Assembly (NCBI GenBank): GCA_951394045.1
Contig: OX595990.1
Coordinates: 2,224,549 to 2,288,548, forward strand
Source: Nitzschia sp. DOCU1
Taxonomy: Eukaryota; Bacillariophyta; Bacillariophyceae; Bacillariales; Bacillariaceae
DNA: 64,000 bases
Direction of reading: 5' to 3'
Positions 10,101 through 19,110 of this stretch are shown here, in pieces. Position numbers and translations under genes: made by a program. The first letter of the stretch is position 1. The number at the start of each line of letters is the position of its first letter. The notes below the pieces were generated by a model, which had not been told where the DNA came from, did no database searches, and saw only the letters and a program-made list of their open reading frames with translations.

Positions 10101-10316
10101 GGTGGGTCGGCATAGATAGATACTATTTCCCTTTATTGCCTGTTCCACGCAAGAGACTAGGAAATAGCGGAGATCGGCTTCTGTTCCCCTGTACGGTTCG
10201 AACGTTTGATCTGACGCGTCGTTTGCTTTCGATCTGCGCGTTCGTGAGGCAATGCTTCCTTCATCTTTCTCCATCCCTTTTTTCTGCTCCGGAGTCGTAG
10301 GGGTAGGCATGTTCAT
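7125..10316 (-). CDS. gag: gag-like capsid polyprotein of copia element 1, unusually long (1063 aa)
   Basis: A 1063-residue structural protein starting at the first ATG of the element (MNMPTPTTPEQ), 244 nt inside the 5' LTR. The N-terminal third is polar and low complexity. Residues of about 330-560 are strongly predicted coiled coil from Glu/Gln/Lys heptads. The C-terminal part has a zinc-knuckle-like segment CEMC..FGH......C followed by CYHC; the first unit has spacing CX2CX4HX6C rather than the retroviral CX2CX4HX4C. Copia gags are usually 250-450 residues, so this one is more than twice normal length. It ends in DEDQE followed by UGA, and pol continues in the same frame. Gag identity rests on position, zinc motif and the linked pol. 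Confidence 0.85.
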   Translation of the reverse strand: MNMPTPTTPEQKKGMEKDEGSIASRTRRSKANDASDQTFEPYRGTEADLRYFLVSCVEQAIKGNSIYLCRPTKDMENLLRKTVLNLSTAQLMKIDKSILLEKVKPVIRPMAMRRTKPGSEEPYQFIRGLLKEQGPKANRLKKSRKQEQSQSSPPASQWSPHSTQQEKKNSGKKPGTEDSPLDTKKYEQPSLLFTLKPQSDSSESFKSTQVHEEEDTPKAAGGNTHLMMEEMSMPEAQPNDQLIIKNAQAMETFMEQGSITDDWIRRGSLSSGQGVEEVKEPPSDEEGDQPPVQQIEARHLSQGSAHESERHFSHNSSEDMAQYWNQIQSTLERLDQKEKFLDDQIAHLNQREETLTMATRQAEEAMEQLAEQINQASDMQIILHKEVKTVRAIYKDWANRLGTLENMRTRTATEIMAAETPMIKEQVQLLLTRELAKAEAQLSNQYKKKIEMMRSTSIEEYGQFDTEIKTLAARALQTFKDQATTQIATYNSQLWQDIDSARAHVGDETVTIRKEVTELRQEIQEVHGNVKNNQVTVDQDHKRNLEGRIQALEDFDWETFVQEQIAKEMKEVDMDRFMRENVPEPQLPEGNSPEARQNTNMSCHSTQSSDCGCGPWKADMEKWRNGVDLLQGQLSMNCNEVNQRLDRHLQNYKNWRTTIEDNLRQNPTTPPTRRFYPIWKNPPATTEPAPVTPDPAAHARAENIRHNLRKYQSADVPEIIADDNYDELAVTTFYESFRTTATHYNIELVPLDDLAQEGTVESHALRVLPNPVRRSISETIYNKLQSIIPPEVKSMRSIIDCYAMERDGYKSLYSIMQQNCEELKMIPKRRGPQWKRDEDGWRYLGKFKRYLHEEERHGVTWTEYQKAINILQGAMDHPRYETKATAFLAALLTASRQGEADWAPFEMHRLMGSLEEHNSRNNPIDLTEDTLKINRFGNSNGPRGRTPSPRRPRREIQCEMCHNFGHNIDQDPCRIGAQCYHCLQFLESQPEKAKQNAKAYSMMNQARTVKQMEMQLPHLTHVEREHVVYSLSTAMASNDIIKKNKPPKVAQLRDDASVDEDQE

Positions 10317-10550
10317 TTGTTTTTAATTCCTTCGAACAGCGGAATTCTGGGATTTTTATTTCGGCTCTCCTCCCGTAGTTCTCCGTAGAAATCCTACTGG
10401 GAGTGCTGGCTCAAAATTTTGATCGCTTGTTGTTGTCGGATTTGATGACTTTGGGTCCTTCGATCTCTCGATTCGATGCCCCTGTCGGTCTCTCTCCGTC
10501 GTTTTATTGTGTTTCTAACTTGTCCTGGAGTGGCAAAGTTAGCTGTTATT

Positions 10551-10560
10551 GCTCATAACC
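10551..10560 (-). other. primer-binding site of element 1 (initiator tRNA-Met anticodon-loop type)
   Basis: Directly after the 5' LTR the element reads GGTTATGAGC on its sense strand. This is complementary to GCTCATAACC, the anticodon-loop segment of yeast-type initiator tRNA-Met (recalled from memory). Drosophila copia is known to prime from a 5'-half initiator tRNA-Met fragment cut in the same region. A match of 10 nt directly at the LTR edge is supportive, but the tRNA of this organism is not in the window. Confidence 0.65.
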
Positions 10561-10651
10561 TGTAGATGCTGTGGACTCTAGTTGTGGTATACGTAGTAAC
10601 TGGTATCCACTAAGAGTGACCTTATTGGTCCTACTAGTCTACTCCCTCACA
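10561..10651 (-). repeat. 5' LTR of copia element 1 (91 bp)
   Basis: Identical to 2361-2451. It is followed outside the element by CGTTT at 10652-10656, the second copy of the target duplication. Confidence 0.95.
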
Positions 10652-10656
10652 CGTTT

Positions 10657-10925
10657 CGCGCCATCTCCAAGTTTGAAACGATCCAATGAGTCTATCGACG
10701 GACTCCGTCGGGTATCGAGCCCGCCGGCCAGTGCGCGCGAGCGAGCTATCGGCCGACCGGCAGATTTAGTACCAAAGGCTACGAGACGCCGCGGCAGTTG
10801 GTCGCTCCCAAGCAAAAACGCCAACGTCTCGTTTTCGATCCGTTCGAGTTTATCCAGTCCCACAATCCAAAAAAGTGGCGACACAACACCATCATTTTGT
10901 TGCAGGATCACTTTTGTAATATACC
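10657..10925. promoter_or_regulatory. 5' flank of the FHA kinase; half of a split divergent intergenic region
   Basis: This 269-bp stretch together with 2168-2360 would form one intergenic space of about 460 bp between the divergent ABC-F and kinase genes if the retrotransposon were absent. No TATA box or other named motif stands out. The inference of a former shared promoter rests only on gene orientation and distance. Confidence 0.4.
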
Positions 10926-13134
10926 ATGGCGCCGAAACCTGAAGGAATTGAACTTTTCAAAGGCAAGACACCAAAGTGGCGTGTAGGAAAGCACCTGGGC
11001 ACTGGTGCATGTGCCACCGTCCATGTCTTGGAGGAGATTGATGGGTCTCCGACCGAATGGGCGATCAAGCTGACGCCTCTGCCAAAAAAGAAGACCAAGA
11101 AGGGCAATTCGGAAGAAGAAATCAATGATCGATTGCTCTATATCGAGAATGTCATGTATCAGAATCAGTTTCAGGATATACAGGGGATCTACATTCCCAA
11201 GCTTCCGCCCTATGACGGACCTAGCGCCACTGGCGAAGCAGACGGTACGATTTTGTCGTCTTTGGACTTTTTTGCAATTCTTGTGGTTCTCTCTGACATA
11301 CTTCTTCTCATTATGACTTCCAGGATACCGCTATCTCATCATGGAGAAGATGCACAGTCCGCTGTCGGATGTAGTTCCACATATGCTCAAGCAAAGCAAA
11401 TCGTCGTCGACGATCGACTTTGGACCGATTGCCGTCCAACTTTTGCGATGCGTAGAAGCCATTCAAAACCGCAAACATGTTGTGATCGATATCAAGCCAG
11501 AAAACTTTATGCTAGCTCCAGGTGCTGGAAAGGGATCTGGACCTGTAGCAAAACTCGCGTCTCGCATTCGGATTTTGGATCTCGCAATGGTGCAATCGTG
11601 GGCATCCATTGGAACTCACCGTGCCAACGAAGGGTCGGCAGGATTGGCGGGCACTCCGTTGTATGCCTCGCTAAATATCCACAAAGGGGAGACTCCTAGT
11701 CGTCGAGATGATCTAGAAGCACTTGGATACGTCTTGGCGGAGCTCATTATGAAATTAGCCGCGGGAAATGCGTCCATGGAGTTGCCATGGAGCGATGGCA
11801 AATCTGACGAAGATATTGGACAAATGAAAGCGAGTCAAGTCAACGATGCCAACTCTATCTTCTACAAGCAGCTTGGTGGACCTTCTGTTGTCAAGATAAT
11901 GAAACAATACCTTGACATCATTCGTGAATACACTTTCAAGAAGGCCCCAGATTATGATCAGTTGGCTTCAATTCTCGCCAAAATCAAGGTTCCCACGTCA
12001 AATGTTCCGACGCCCCGCAAAGCTCCTAGAGGAGCAACAGCAGCTGCTGCTACAATGAAATCCCCTAATGTAGTCTCGTCTGGTAAACGGGTTACCAGAT
12101 CTCGAGCTCGTGCCAACGATTCGTCCGACGAGGAATCCTCGCCCCGCAAGATTGCTCGCGATGAGAACCAAATGGAAATCGAAGAGATTGACACCCATGC
12201 GGATTCATTCCCCGATGCCCAGCCTTTTGCAGCTCTTACATCACCCAACGATGCAAGTTTTGTAACAGCCCCCATGGACTGGGAGGGGATGCCCGACGAG
12301 AACGAAAACCCGGAGCCTGATCGGAAGCCAAAGGCAGTTGTGGGCATAACCTTCGTCGTCGAATCCGGCCCAGAACAGGGCACCGCCATCAATCTAGTCC
12401 AAGGAGGATGTGAAAGTATCGTCGTCGGCCGCAAGCCAACAGTTAGAGGGAAGGAAGTTCCGTTTGCTCTGCCCCGAGATGAGGGCATTGATGACACTCA
12501 CATCCGAGTGGACCTCGCTGTCTCCAAGAAGCTCGTTGGTGTTGTAGTAACAGACTTGAAATCCTCCAGTGGCTCGTACATTGGGAGCGAAAAGATTCGG
12601 GCTGGCAAAGATTGGAAGATCTTCCGAGGAGACGCGGTGCAAATCGGCAACTCGATGTTGCGCGTGAAGAAATTGGATGCCGGTAAAATCGCCGCGGCCC
12701 CAAAGCGTGGTACGCCTGCTAGCACCAAGAAACGTGCTGCAACTACGCAAAGCCGTAGCCCTCCAAGCATGGAAGAGATGAAAGCTGAACCTCAAGAACC
12801 CGCTCTGAAGCGTCGAGGTGTCCGACTCTGCGTCGTCGAAGGGCCACATATGGGGGAAGAATACGTCCTTGAACAAGGGGTTTCGCAAAGCTTCAACGTG
12901 GGATCCAATCCCACCGGCACCGGGCAGAAGATCTCTTTGTCCAAGGATAAGTCACTGAAGGCCACTCATGTTCATATCGAACTTATCGACAACAAAAAGC
13001 TCAAGGCTGTCGTCGTGACAGACAAGTCGAAGGGTGATACGAAGGTCAACCGTGACACTGTCAACAAGGGCCGGGCTTTTGTCAATGATCAAATCAAGAT
13101 TGGCAAGTCGGTCTTGAAGGTTGCGTCGCTCTAA
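10926..13134 (+). CDS. CK1/VRK-type protein kinase with two C-terminal FHA-like domains
   Basis: Two exons, 10926-11244 and 11324-13134, joined across a 79-nt GT-AG intron to give 709 residues; the junction reads EADGYRYLIMEKM, the expected kinase hinge strand. Kinase domain: glycine loop HLGTGACATVH, lysine in EWAIKL, catalytic loop VIDIKPEN and SRRDDLEALGYVL, characteristic of the CK1/VRK group. The metal-binding DFG is replaced by DLA, a change that can weaken Mg binding. A basic, Ser-rich linker (about residues 330-395) follows. Two similar beta-rich domains come after it: the first contains VVGRKP, THIRVDL and SGSYIGS, and the second NVGSNPTG, THVHIEL and GDTKVN, fitting FHA phosphothreonine-binding folds. 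Role in chromatin or DNA-damage signalling would be by analogy to VRK kinases and is not shown. Confidence 0.85.
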
Positions 13135-13849
13135 GGAATCTGGAAGGATTGGATCCTGCTGGATTAAAATATAGAAGCAAAATGCAGTCGGGCAGAGGCT
13201 ACCACAGGGGGTGGGGGGCACTTTGCGACGGACATAGCTACTCTTGCTTTGGACTTTGTCTTTCATAACTCTACTGGAAGATGAAAGGTTGCACTCACGA
13301 CCTTCCTTTCATCCTAAGTAACTCTCCTAGCTAACAGAAGCATTCCGATGCCTACCAATGACAAAGTAGTGATAGTGTCTTTATCACATTAGAGAGAGGC
13401 CCCAAAAAGCGGAAGGCCGGACGGACCTCGTGCCCGCCCGCCTCACTTTTGAAACGAGACTTGATCCGAGGCCACTCGCTATACCTGGGGGGGGTGTGGG
13501 GGGGGGGATTCAACCTTCCATTTTTTAGGTCGCGTTTTCGTTTTTACTAAGCCCTCACTTATAGAAGAAAAAATATCAGTGGATTTTCATTTATCGAATT
13601 TCACTTTTTGGAGGCAAGGCATCCTCGCCGGCATCCTCGCATTAGTTACAGAAATGGATGACTTTTGCTGTCGTAATCTACTTTGGGTTAAATAAAGTAT
13701 GACTTTGGTTGTCGTGAGCTGCGTCAAAGACGTCGCTCGGACAGGATTGTGGAGAGAACAAAAAGGTGCTTGTGATTTTGATGGTACAAAAATAGAGTGC
13801 GCAGTAGTGAGGCGCATTTTGGCTGCGCAGTATGTGCGCTTCCTATTTA
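13135..13849. other. intergenic region with long G tract
   Basis: A 715-bp stretch between converging genes. It holds a G run at 13487-13507 (eight G, TGT, ten G) that could form a quadruplex or a replication pause. No convincing coding region was seen. Confidence 0.6.
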
Positions 13850-15592
13850 CTATACATCTACCGTTTCTAAATCTTCGTCGTCTGAATCGTCGTCTTCTTG
13901 GTTGTCATCTTCGTCGGCCAAGATTGACTGTCGTAGTCTTGTCATCATATTCAAATATTCTTCGTCAGGCTGAAAAGAGATATCGTCGGGCAAGGCAGAG
14001 GAGAGGAAAATGCCACTTAGTGTACGAACTCTGGAAAGGACGACATAGGCCCAGTTTCGCATCCGACACCAATCAACCACGACCAGATTGTCGACAGATT
14101 TGCCTTGTAGTTTGTGGACCGTAGTAGCGTAATTTATCACGGCTGGAAAGTGAACCAGATCGATTGCCAGGCTCTCTCTTTTCTTCTTGCTTGGGTCAGT
14201 ACTGCAAGGATATTGGACCTTCATCGTTTTCGATCTCGGATAAAGTTTGAAGATGCCTTCGAATGATGGGGAGTGCATTTTGTCGAAGCGCAAAACAATA
14301 TGATCAACATCATCAATAGCCACCGTATTGACCCATCGCCCATGCATTTTCATTGGTTTTAGCTGCGCATTGGGCTTGAATACCGCTTTTTGGAATGCGC
14401 AGCAGGTTCCATTTGCGACTCCGAGTTTCACCGTTATATTCTCGCTCACCATCATCTCGCATCCGTGAAAAAGTGCCAGAAACGGATCTGCTTTGTAGGT
14501 TCTATTCGTGATGTGTGCATCGGAACACCTTTCCCACAACAATTTATGATGAAGCGGAGTGAGAGTCCGCTTATTGACTGACCATTTGCCGGTACCTCGA
14601 ATAATGATGGCGCCTTCTGGGATAGGATCCCCGCGCTGAGATGAGTGAAACTGATTGAGGTAAGTGCGAAAAACACTTGCGTTGATTTCAGAGCGTTTCT
14701 GGTTGGTGAATACCGCATACCGCGCATCCAAATTCTGAGGAATTTTTAGCTTGTTGGGGTATATTTCACGTTCGCGTAATAGGGTGCGCAGAAGTGCATC
14801 ATCACCATCTCGTGCTTTACTCATTGCTTCGCCCAAAAGAGGATCGTCCTTGTACCTGTGCGTTCCATCTAGTTCCACCATTTGATTCAAGCAAAGTTCC
14901 CACAATGGACTTGGCTCTCCCTTGAAGATGGGTTCACCACCAATTCCATCCAATTGGCAGAAATCGCCAATGAATACAATTGGTATGTTTCCGTAAGCAT
15001 ATTGTCGACAATCCGTCAAGCTTTGCAAACGTGCGCTCAAATTGCGCAAAGTTGTCTGAGTTCCAAACGATATCTCGTCAACGATATTCATTCTAGTGTC
15101 GATGAAGGCTTGTTGTTCCTCGAAGGTAGCTGGTTTATTTTTGATCAACCCGAATTGTCGACAAGTTGTATCACCTGCAATCGAAATGGAAGCAGCACCG
15201 GTAATAGCCGTCAACCGAATTGTTGTTTCCGTGAAGTGATGGTGGATGTTGGAACTAAAAGCTTTAGCGTAAGCCATAAGAGAATCCAGAATTTTTGCTG
15301 TATTCGACAGTTAGGACTGTTGCGTTCTCATTATTCAAATAGCAGGATATTGCGACTTACATTTTCCGGCACCGGCTGGACCTGTGATGAACATCGTCAG
15401 CGGTCCCACCCGCTGTCGTGATCCACACGCCATTCGTTTCAATCGAGCCTTTTCTCTCAAATTGCCAGGACCTTCTGCATCTTTATAGAACGTCGAGACA
15501 TAAGTCGAAGCCAAAATTTCGAAGGCACGCTGTTGCTTTTTGTCAAGTTTGTCTCGCCTGCCCCATTGCTTGATGGCTTGCAATTCAACGAA
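13850..15592 (-). CDS. PIF1-like DNA helicase, 5' end unresolved (possibly truncated)
   Basis: Two exons can be joined: 15361-15592 and 13850-15297, across a 63-nt GT-AG intron. The splice rebuilds Walker A GPAGAGKSKIL, which strongly supports it. Exon 1 also has the Q-like motif KLDKKQQRAFEIL. Exon 2 carries IVDEIS (motif II), VFIGDFCQL (motif III) and, near the C-terminus, ATTVHKLQGKS and YVVLSRVR, the PIF1/RecD motifs V and VI. An acidic tail follows. PIF1 enzymes are 5'-3' helicases for replication, telomeres and mitochondria; similar domains occur in Helitrons, but no Rep domain is seen. The frame is closed upstream by TAA near 15593 and no clear ATG exon was found, so a missing upstream exon or a 5' truncation must be assumed. 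Confidence 0.75.
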
Positions 15593-16258
15593 TTATGACC
15601 TTTCGCACAAAAACCCGATCCATCGATGTCAGAATTTTCCACCACTCCACGCCGGCCGTTTTCACTACGCAACTGATGGCTGCCTACATATTTCGAGCAT
15701 GCCAATAGCATACCACACGCGAGCTGTTGAAGTCAGCGCTTCCCAACTGACGCTTGCGCAGCCTCAATAAATGCGATTCCCCCACCATTCACCCTCATCC
15801 AGGCACGCAAGTATGTTCCGCATATACGTTACTTACACGCGCGCCACACCAGCCATCCTCGACGCCCACCAGTTCCGCCATCACGCGTGCCAGCCACTCC
15901 CGGCATGATGCCCACAGAACCCAGCCACGTGTCCAGGCCGAGCCCTTCTTTGCAATTAGTACCTTTTTACGCGGTTCCACCATGGTGTGTTGAAAGGCGA
16001 AATATGACTTTCATCATCGGATCGCGGTGCGTTGACACCCGACGGTTGAGGCGTTTCTTCTTTTTCTTTGAGCACGCCTTTGATTTATAAAACGATAACC
16101 CCCAGACGTGAAGGCGAGAACCGGCGCTTTGAGGTAGGCGAGAGCTAGCTGGGCGAAAGAGTCTCGTCGTGGGGAACATCATTGCGAGATTCGAGATCGC
16201 GGCGTCACAAAATAATAACCATTGTGACTGCGGCAGCTAGCAGCAGCATTGTCCAATC
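15593..16258. other. intergenic region, no supported gene
   Basis: About 670 bp between the divergent helicase and the 890-residue protein. Short open stretches on the minus strand at 15600-15780 could be remnants of an upstream helicase exon, but no frame can be followed across them. Confidence 0.4.
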
Positions 16259-18931
16259 ATGGTGCGAACCTCCAAGAATCAACCGTCTTTGGACGCCGGT
16301 GCGGTCGGCGGGTTGGATGCCTTGGATTTAGATGACATGTTTGCCGATGATGTCTTATTTGAAGGTCTTGACGTTCAATTAGAAGACATGGGGGACATTA
16401 TTACTCAGGAAAAGAAAGATACTACGACTACTCCAAAGTCCACCGCGTCAACTCGAGGTGGAGGAGGACCTCGGACGAAACGACCGCCGCCGCCATCCGA
16501 TGACGATGCGTTGGATCTGGATTCGACCACACCCAAACGTCGCAAGACAAAACGAAAAACAAAGACGCCAGTCGCCTTTGGCGATGACGATGATGAGTAT
16601 CTAGAAGAGCAACAGCCAAAGAAGAAGTCCAGAAAATCGGGGCCGTTAGGAAAGAAAGGCAAGGCGGCCACCGCATCGCCTCCCCCCACGGTACTTGCTA
16701 CTACTAGTTCCAAGAAGAAGAAAACAAAGAAGGGTGAGGTACCCGCTGCTGCTCCCACAACGTCGAAGTCCAAAAAGCTGGCGTCGGGCAGCAGTAGTAG
16801 TACTTCTATGATACCTCCTCCCACGGCGGGATCGATAGCAATGGGGACCAGCTCTACCGTGGCTGCTGCTGGACGGTTCGGGAAACGCGGAGCCGGCGGC
16901 ACTTCAAAAGTCAAACGGTCCAGTAGTTCCAAACTCAAGTCGTCATCGTCATCAGCGGCAGATTCTGCCGCAGCGGCCGTGTCGCCAGCGCCCGCCGCTC
17001 CACCCATGTTTGTCCCAAAGCAAGAATCGACCCATGGGGGATTGCATCCCAGCAAGACACACTTTTATCCCTTTTTGGAAGGTGTTCCTCAGGAACCTAG
17101 TATGAAGAGAAAGCAGTTCAGCCTTTTGGACAAGATATCGTCCGCGTTGCATTCGTCTTTGAATCAGGCCACAACGCCAGGTCCTGGGGGGAAAGGAGGT
17201 GGGACGGCCACGACGCAACCACCGCCCGATATTTCTGCGGCCTTGGCCGCTGGGATAGACATGAACTCTCCCATTATTCAGTTGTTGCTGGAGAGTTTTG
17301 AAGGGATTTCGGAAAAGGACAAGATTGCCTTTGGGGACACCAAGAAGCAGGCTTTATTGGCGTCAATACCAGAACTGCGGAGTCTGATTCAGGGCATGGA
17401 CACTTCCAAGCTACTTGCGGATTTGTATGGCTCTTGTGGTCTCCTGACGAGACAACATAACTTTCTCAAGGCATGCCTGTCCAACATGGAGTCATGGTGC
17501 AAGGCAAACTTTACTGATACGGACTATCGTCACGCCTTTTCACTACCCGAACCCTTTCGACCCGAGAAGGTGGGAACCATTATTACCCCCGCCAATCGAA
17601 AATGGAAGAAATCAATCATCACTGTCAAAGTCGCCTTCGCTGGCCACAAAGACGTCAAGGGGACTCCTCCTTTATTGGCGAAGATGCCTCCTGTCCTTGT
17701 CCTTCCTCCCGAAAAGAAGAAAAAGGAAGAGGCTCCAAAGAAGAAAAAGAAAAAGGCCACCGAAAAATCTACAACGGCGGCCGCTTCTTCCACCCCCAAG
17801 GCCTCAAGTGCTGCTGCAGCAGCAGCTTCCAAGGTTCCCTCTGCTCCCAAAGCATACGCCGAGTGTCCTCCTCCCGAGCGAAGGGAGCGTATCTTGGAAA
17901 GGGTTGCTCAGCTGGCGCTGGCCTTGGAAAGCCAATTGAATCATCGACGGACCAAGCGATCGGCGCTTCCTACATCACCATCGGCAGCTTCTTCCACAAC
18001 CTCCAAGGGACCGGCACCACCGCCTGAGAAGGCTGCGACTGTTACCGCCTCTTACATCCCTGACGAGGAACCGCCGCTGCATACGGCGCGTATGTGGGAG
18101 TGGCTGGAAGTGGCCGGCTTTTTCAACTCCACCGCCAGTAGCTCGAATTCGGACGGCTCTTCTTCAAAGCACGCGAGCTTGCGACTGCAATCTCCCGAGA
18201 TCTATCCCCGAGGCTTGCTCCTACCCACTCCGACGCGGATACAAGGTCGGACAGAGCCAAATGTGGAAGACATGCTGGGCGAGCAAGAAGAGGACCCGAA
18301 CATCCGCGATGAAAAGGAGACTGCAATGCAGATTTCGAGTAATGGATTGTATGATCGACTTCAGTCCCTCCTGGTAGTCGAAGACGATTTCAAGGAAGGA
18401 GACAAGAAAGACCATAGCCGATACGAAGATGATAGCGATTCGGATAGTGACAGCGACGATGACTTGTTGGGCTTTTTGGAGGAAGATACAGACGATGAAT
18501 ACTATGACTTGGAGAAACCAAAGCAAACCTTGGCGGACTTGTCAAAGCTTTCGATGGAAGAACGGACGTTTATCCATCTTTGCAGTATTGGGCTCATCAA
18601 GAAGTCACTCTTTCCCATGGTGGAGCTGGTTCTGGAAGATAACCACGGCCGTAAGGATGACGCGATTGAAGATGACCTTGTCAATGTGATTGGAGAAATG
18701 AGCGCAGACTTGAGCACCCTAACGGCCCGCAACAACGCACGGATCGGGTTTCTGGAAGCGGCGATGGACCCCATGGAAGTGGCGTATCGAAAACAGCTCG
18801 AGGAAGAGCAAGCTGCGCTAATTTCAAAATGCCAAAGTCTACTGAAGCGGAGCAAGGAGAAAGCAAAGAAGTCCAGCAGGCAAAGGAACAGCGGCAACAG
18901 CAACAAGGACGACTTGAATCTTCCTTGGTGA
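16259..18931 (+). CDS. large Lys/Ser-rich protein, weak resemblance to Ada3 of SAGA
   Basis: An intronless 890-residue protein starting at ATG 16259 (MVRTSKNQ). The first 270 residues are low complexity with repeated KKKK- and S/T-rich stretches that look like nuclear localisation signals; a second KKKKK block lies near residue 490. Three more ordered parts are visible: about 270-430, about 540-620 and about 740-890. The last has SMEERTFIHLCSIGLIKKS, an acidic helix, then a long helical stretch with ALISKCQSLLKRSKEK. The order 'short E-R-L helix, acidic segment, paired long helices' recalls the C-terminal Ada3/NGG1 region of the SAGA acetyltransferase module, but similarity by eye is weak. 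The gene is real by length and codon structure; function should be treated as unknown. Confidence 0.7.
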   Translation: MVRTSKNQPSLDAGAVGGLDALDLDDMFADDVLFEGLDVQLEDMGDIITQEKKDTTTTPKSTASTRGGGGPRTKRPPPPSDDDALDLDSTTPKRRKTKRKTKTPVAFGDDDDEYLEEQQPKKKSRKSGPLGKKGKAATASPPPTVLATTSSKKKKTKKGEVPAAAPTTSKSKKLASGSSSSTSMIPPPTAGSIAMGTSSTVAAAGRFGKRGAGGTSKVKRSSSSKLKSSSSSAADSAAAAVSPAPAAPPMFVPKQESTHGGLHPSKTHFYPFLEGVPQEPSMKRKQFSLLDKISSALHSSLNQATTPGPGGKGGGTATTQPPPDISAALAAGIDMNSPIIQLLLESFEGISEKDKIAFGDTKKQALLASIPELRSLIQGMDTSKLLADLYGSCGLLTRQHNFLKACLSNMESWCKANFTDTDYRHAFSLPEPFRPEKVGTIITPANRKWKKSIITVKVAFAGHKDVKGTPPLLAKMPPVLVLPPEKKKKEEAPKKKKKKATEKSTTAAASSTPKASSAAAAAASKVPSAPKAYAECPPPERRERILERVAQLALALESQLNHRRTKRSALPTSPSAASSTTSKGPAPPPEKAATVTASYIPDEEPPLHTARMWEWLEVAGFFNSTASSSNSDGSSSKHASLRLQSPEIYPRGLLLPTPTRIQGRTEPNVEDMLGEQEEDPNIRDEKETAMQISSNGLYDRLQSLLVVEDDFKEGDKKDHSRYEDDSDSDSDSDDDLLGFLEEDTDDEYYDLEKPKQTLADLSKLSMEERTFIHLCSIGLIKKSLFPMVELVLEDNHGRKDDAIEDDLVNVIGEMSADLSTLTARNNARIGFLEAAMDPMEVAYRKQLEEEQAALISKCQSLLKRSKEKAKKSSRQRNSGNSNKDDLNLPW

Positions 18932-19110
18932 AAACGGCGAGCGAGAGATGCCGGAATAGCTAGCAATTTAAATGGGTCCCAAGCTACACGCGGGGATTGC
19001 AATAGCACTCGGAACCAATTTTGCATCTACGGTGACCAGCGGAAGGCTTTCAAGGGGCTTCATCATCAAAGCTCTTCACTGGTAGTACTCGTTCGATACG
19101 GCGATACTGC

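Larger units (their letters stand above)
2361..10651 (-). mobile_element. complete Ty1/copia LTR retrotransposon, element 1 (8.3 kb)
   Basis: The element is transcribed on the minus strand and is bounded by identical 91-bp LTRs (TGTGAG...CTACA in element orientation) and a CGTTT target duplication. Order: 5' LTR (10651-10561), primer-binding site, 244-nt leader, gag (10316-7125), one in-frame UGA, pol (7124-2472; protease, integrase, reverse transcriptase, RNase H), polypurine tract, 3' LTR (2451-2361). Integrase before RT places it in Ty1/copia. The LTRs are very short for an element with full coding capacity. All reading frames are intact and the LTRs identical, so it is recent and possibly active. 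It lies in the space between two divergent host genes, the ABC-F ATPase and the FHA kinase. Confidence 0.95.

Noticed and set aside
11958..12497. 179-codon antisense frame inside the FHA kinase
   Set aside because: Lies opposite a well-supported exon and shows no domain.
16405..17055. 216-codon antisense frame inside the Lys-rich gene
   Set aside because: Phe/Val/Asp-rich complement of Lys/Ser/Ala-rich coding sequence, a typical shadow frame.
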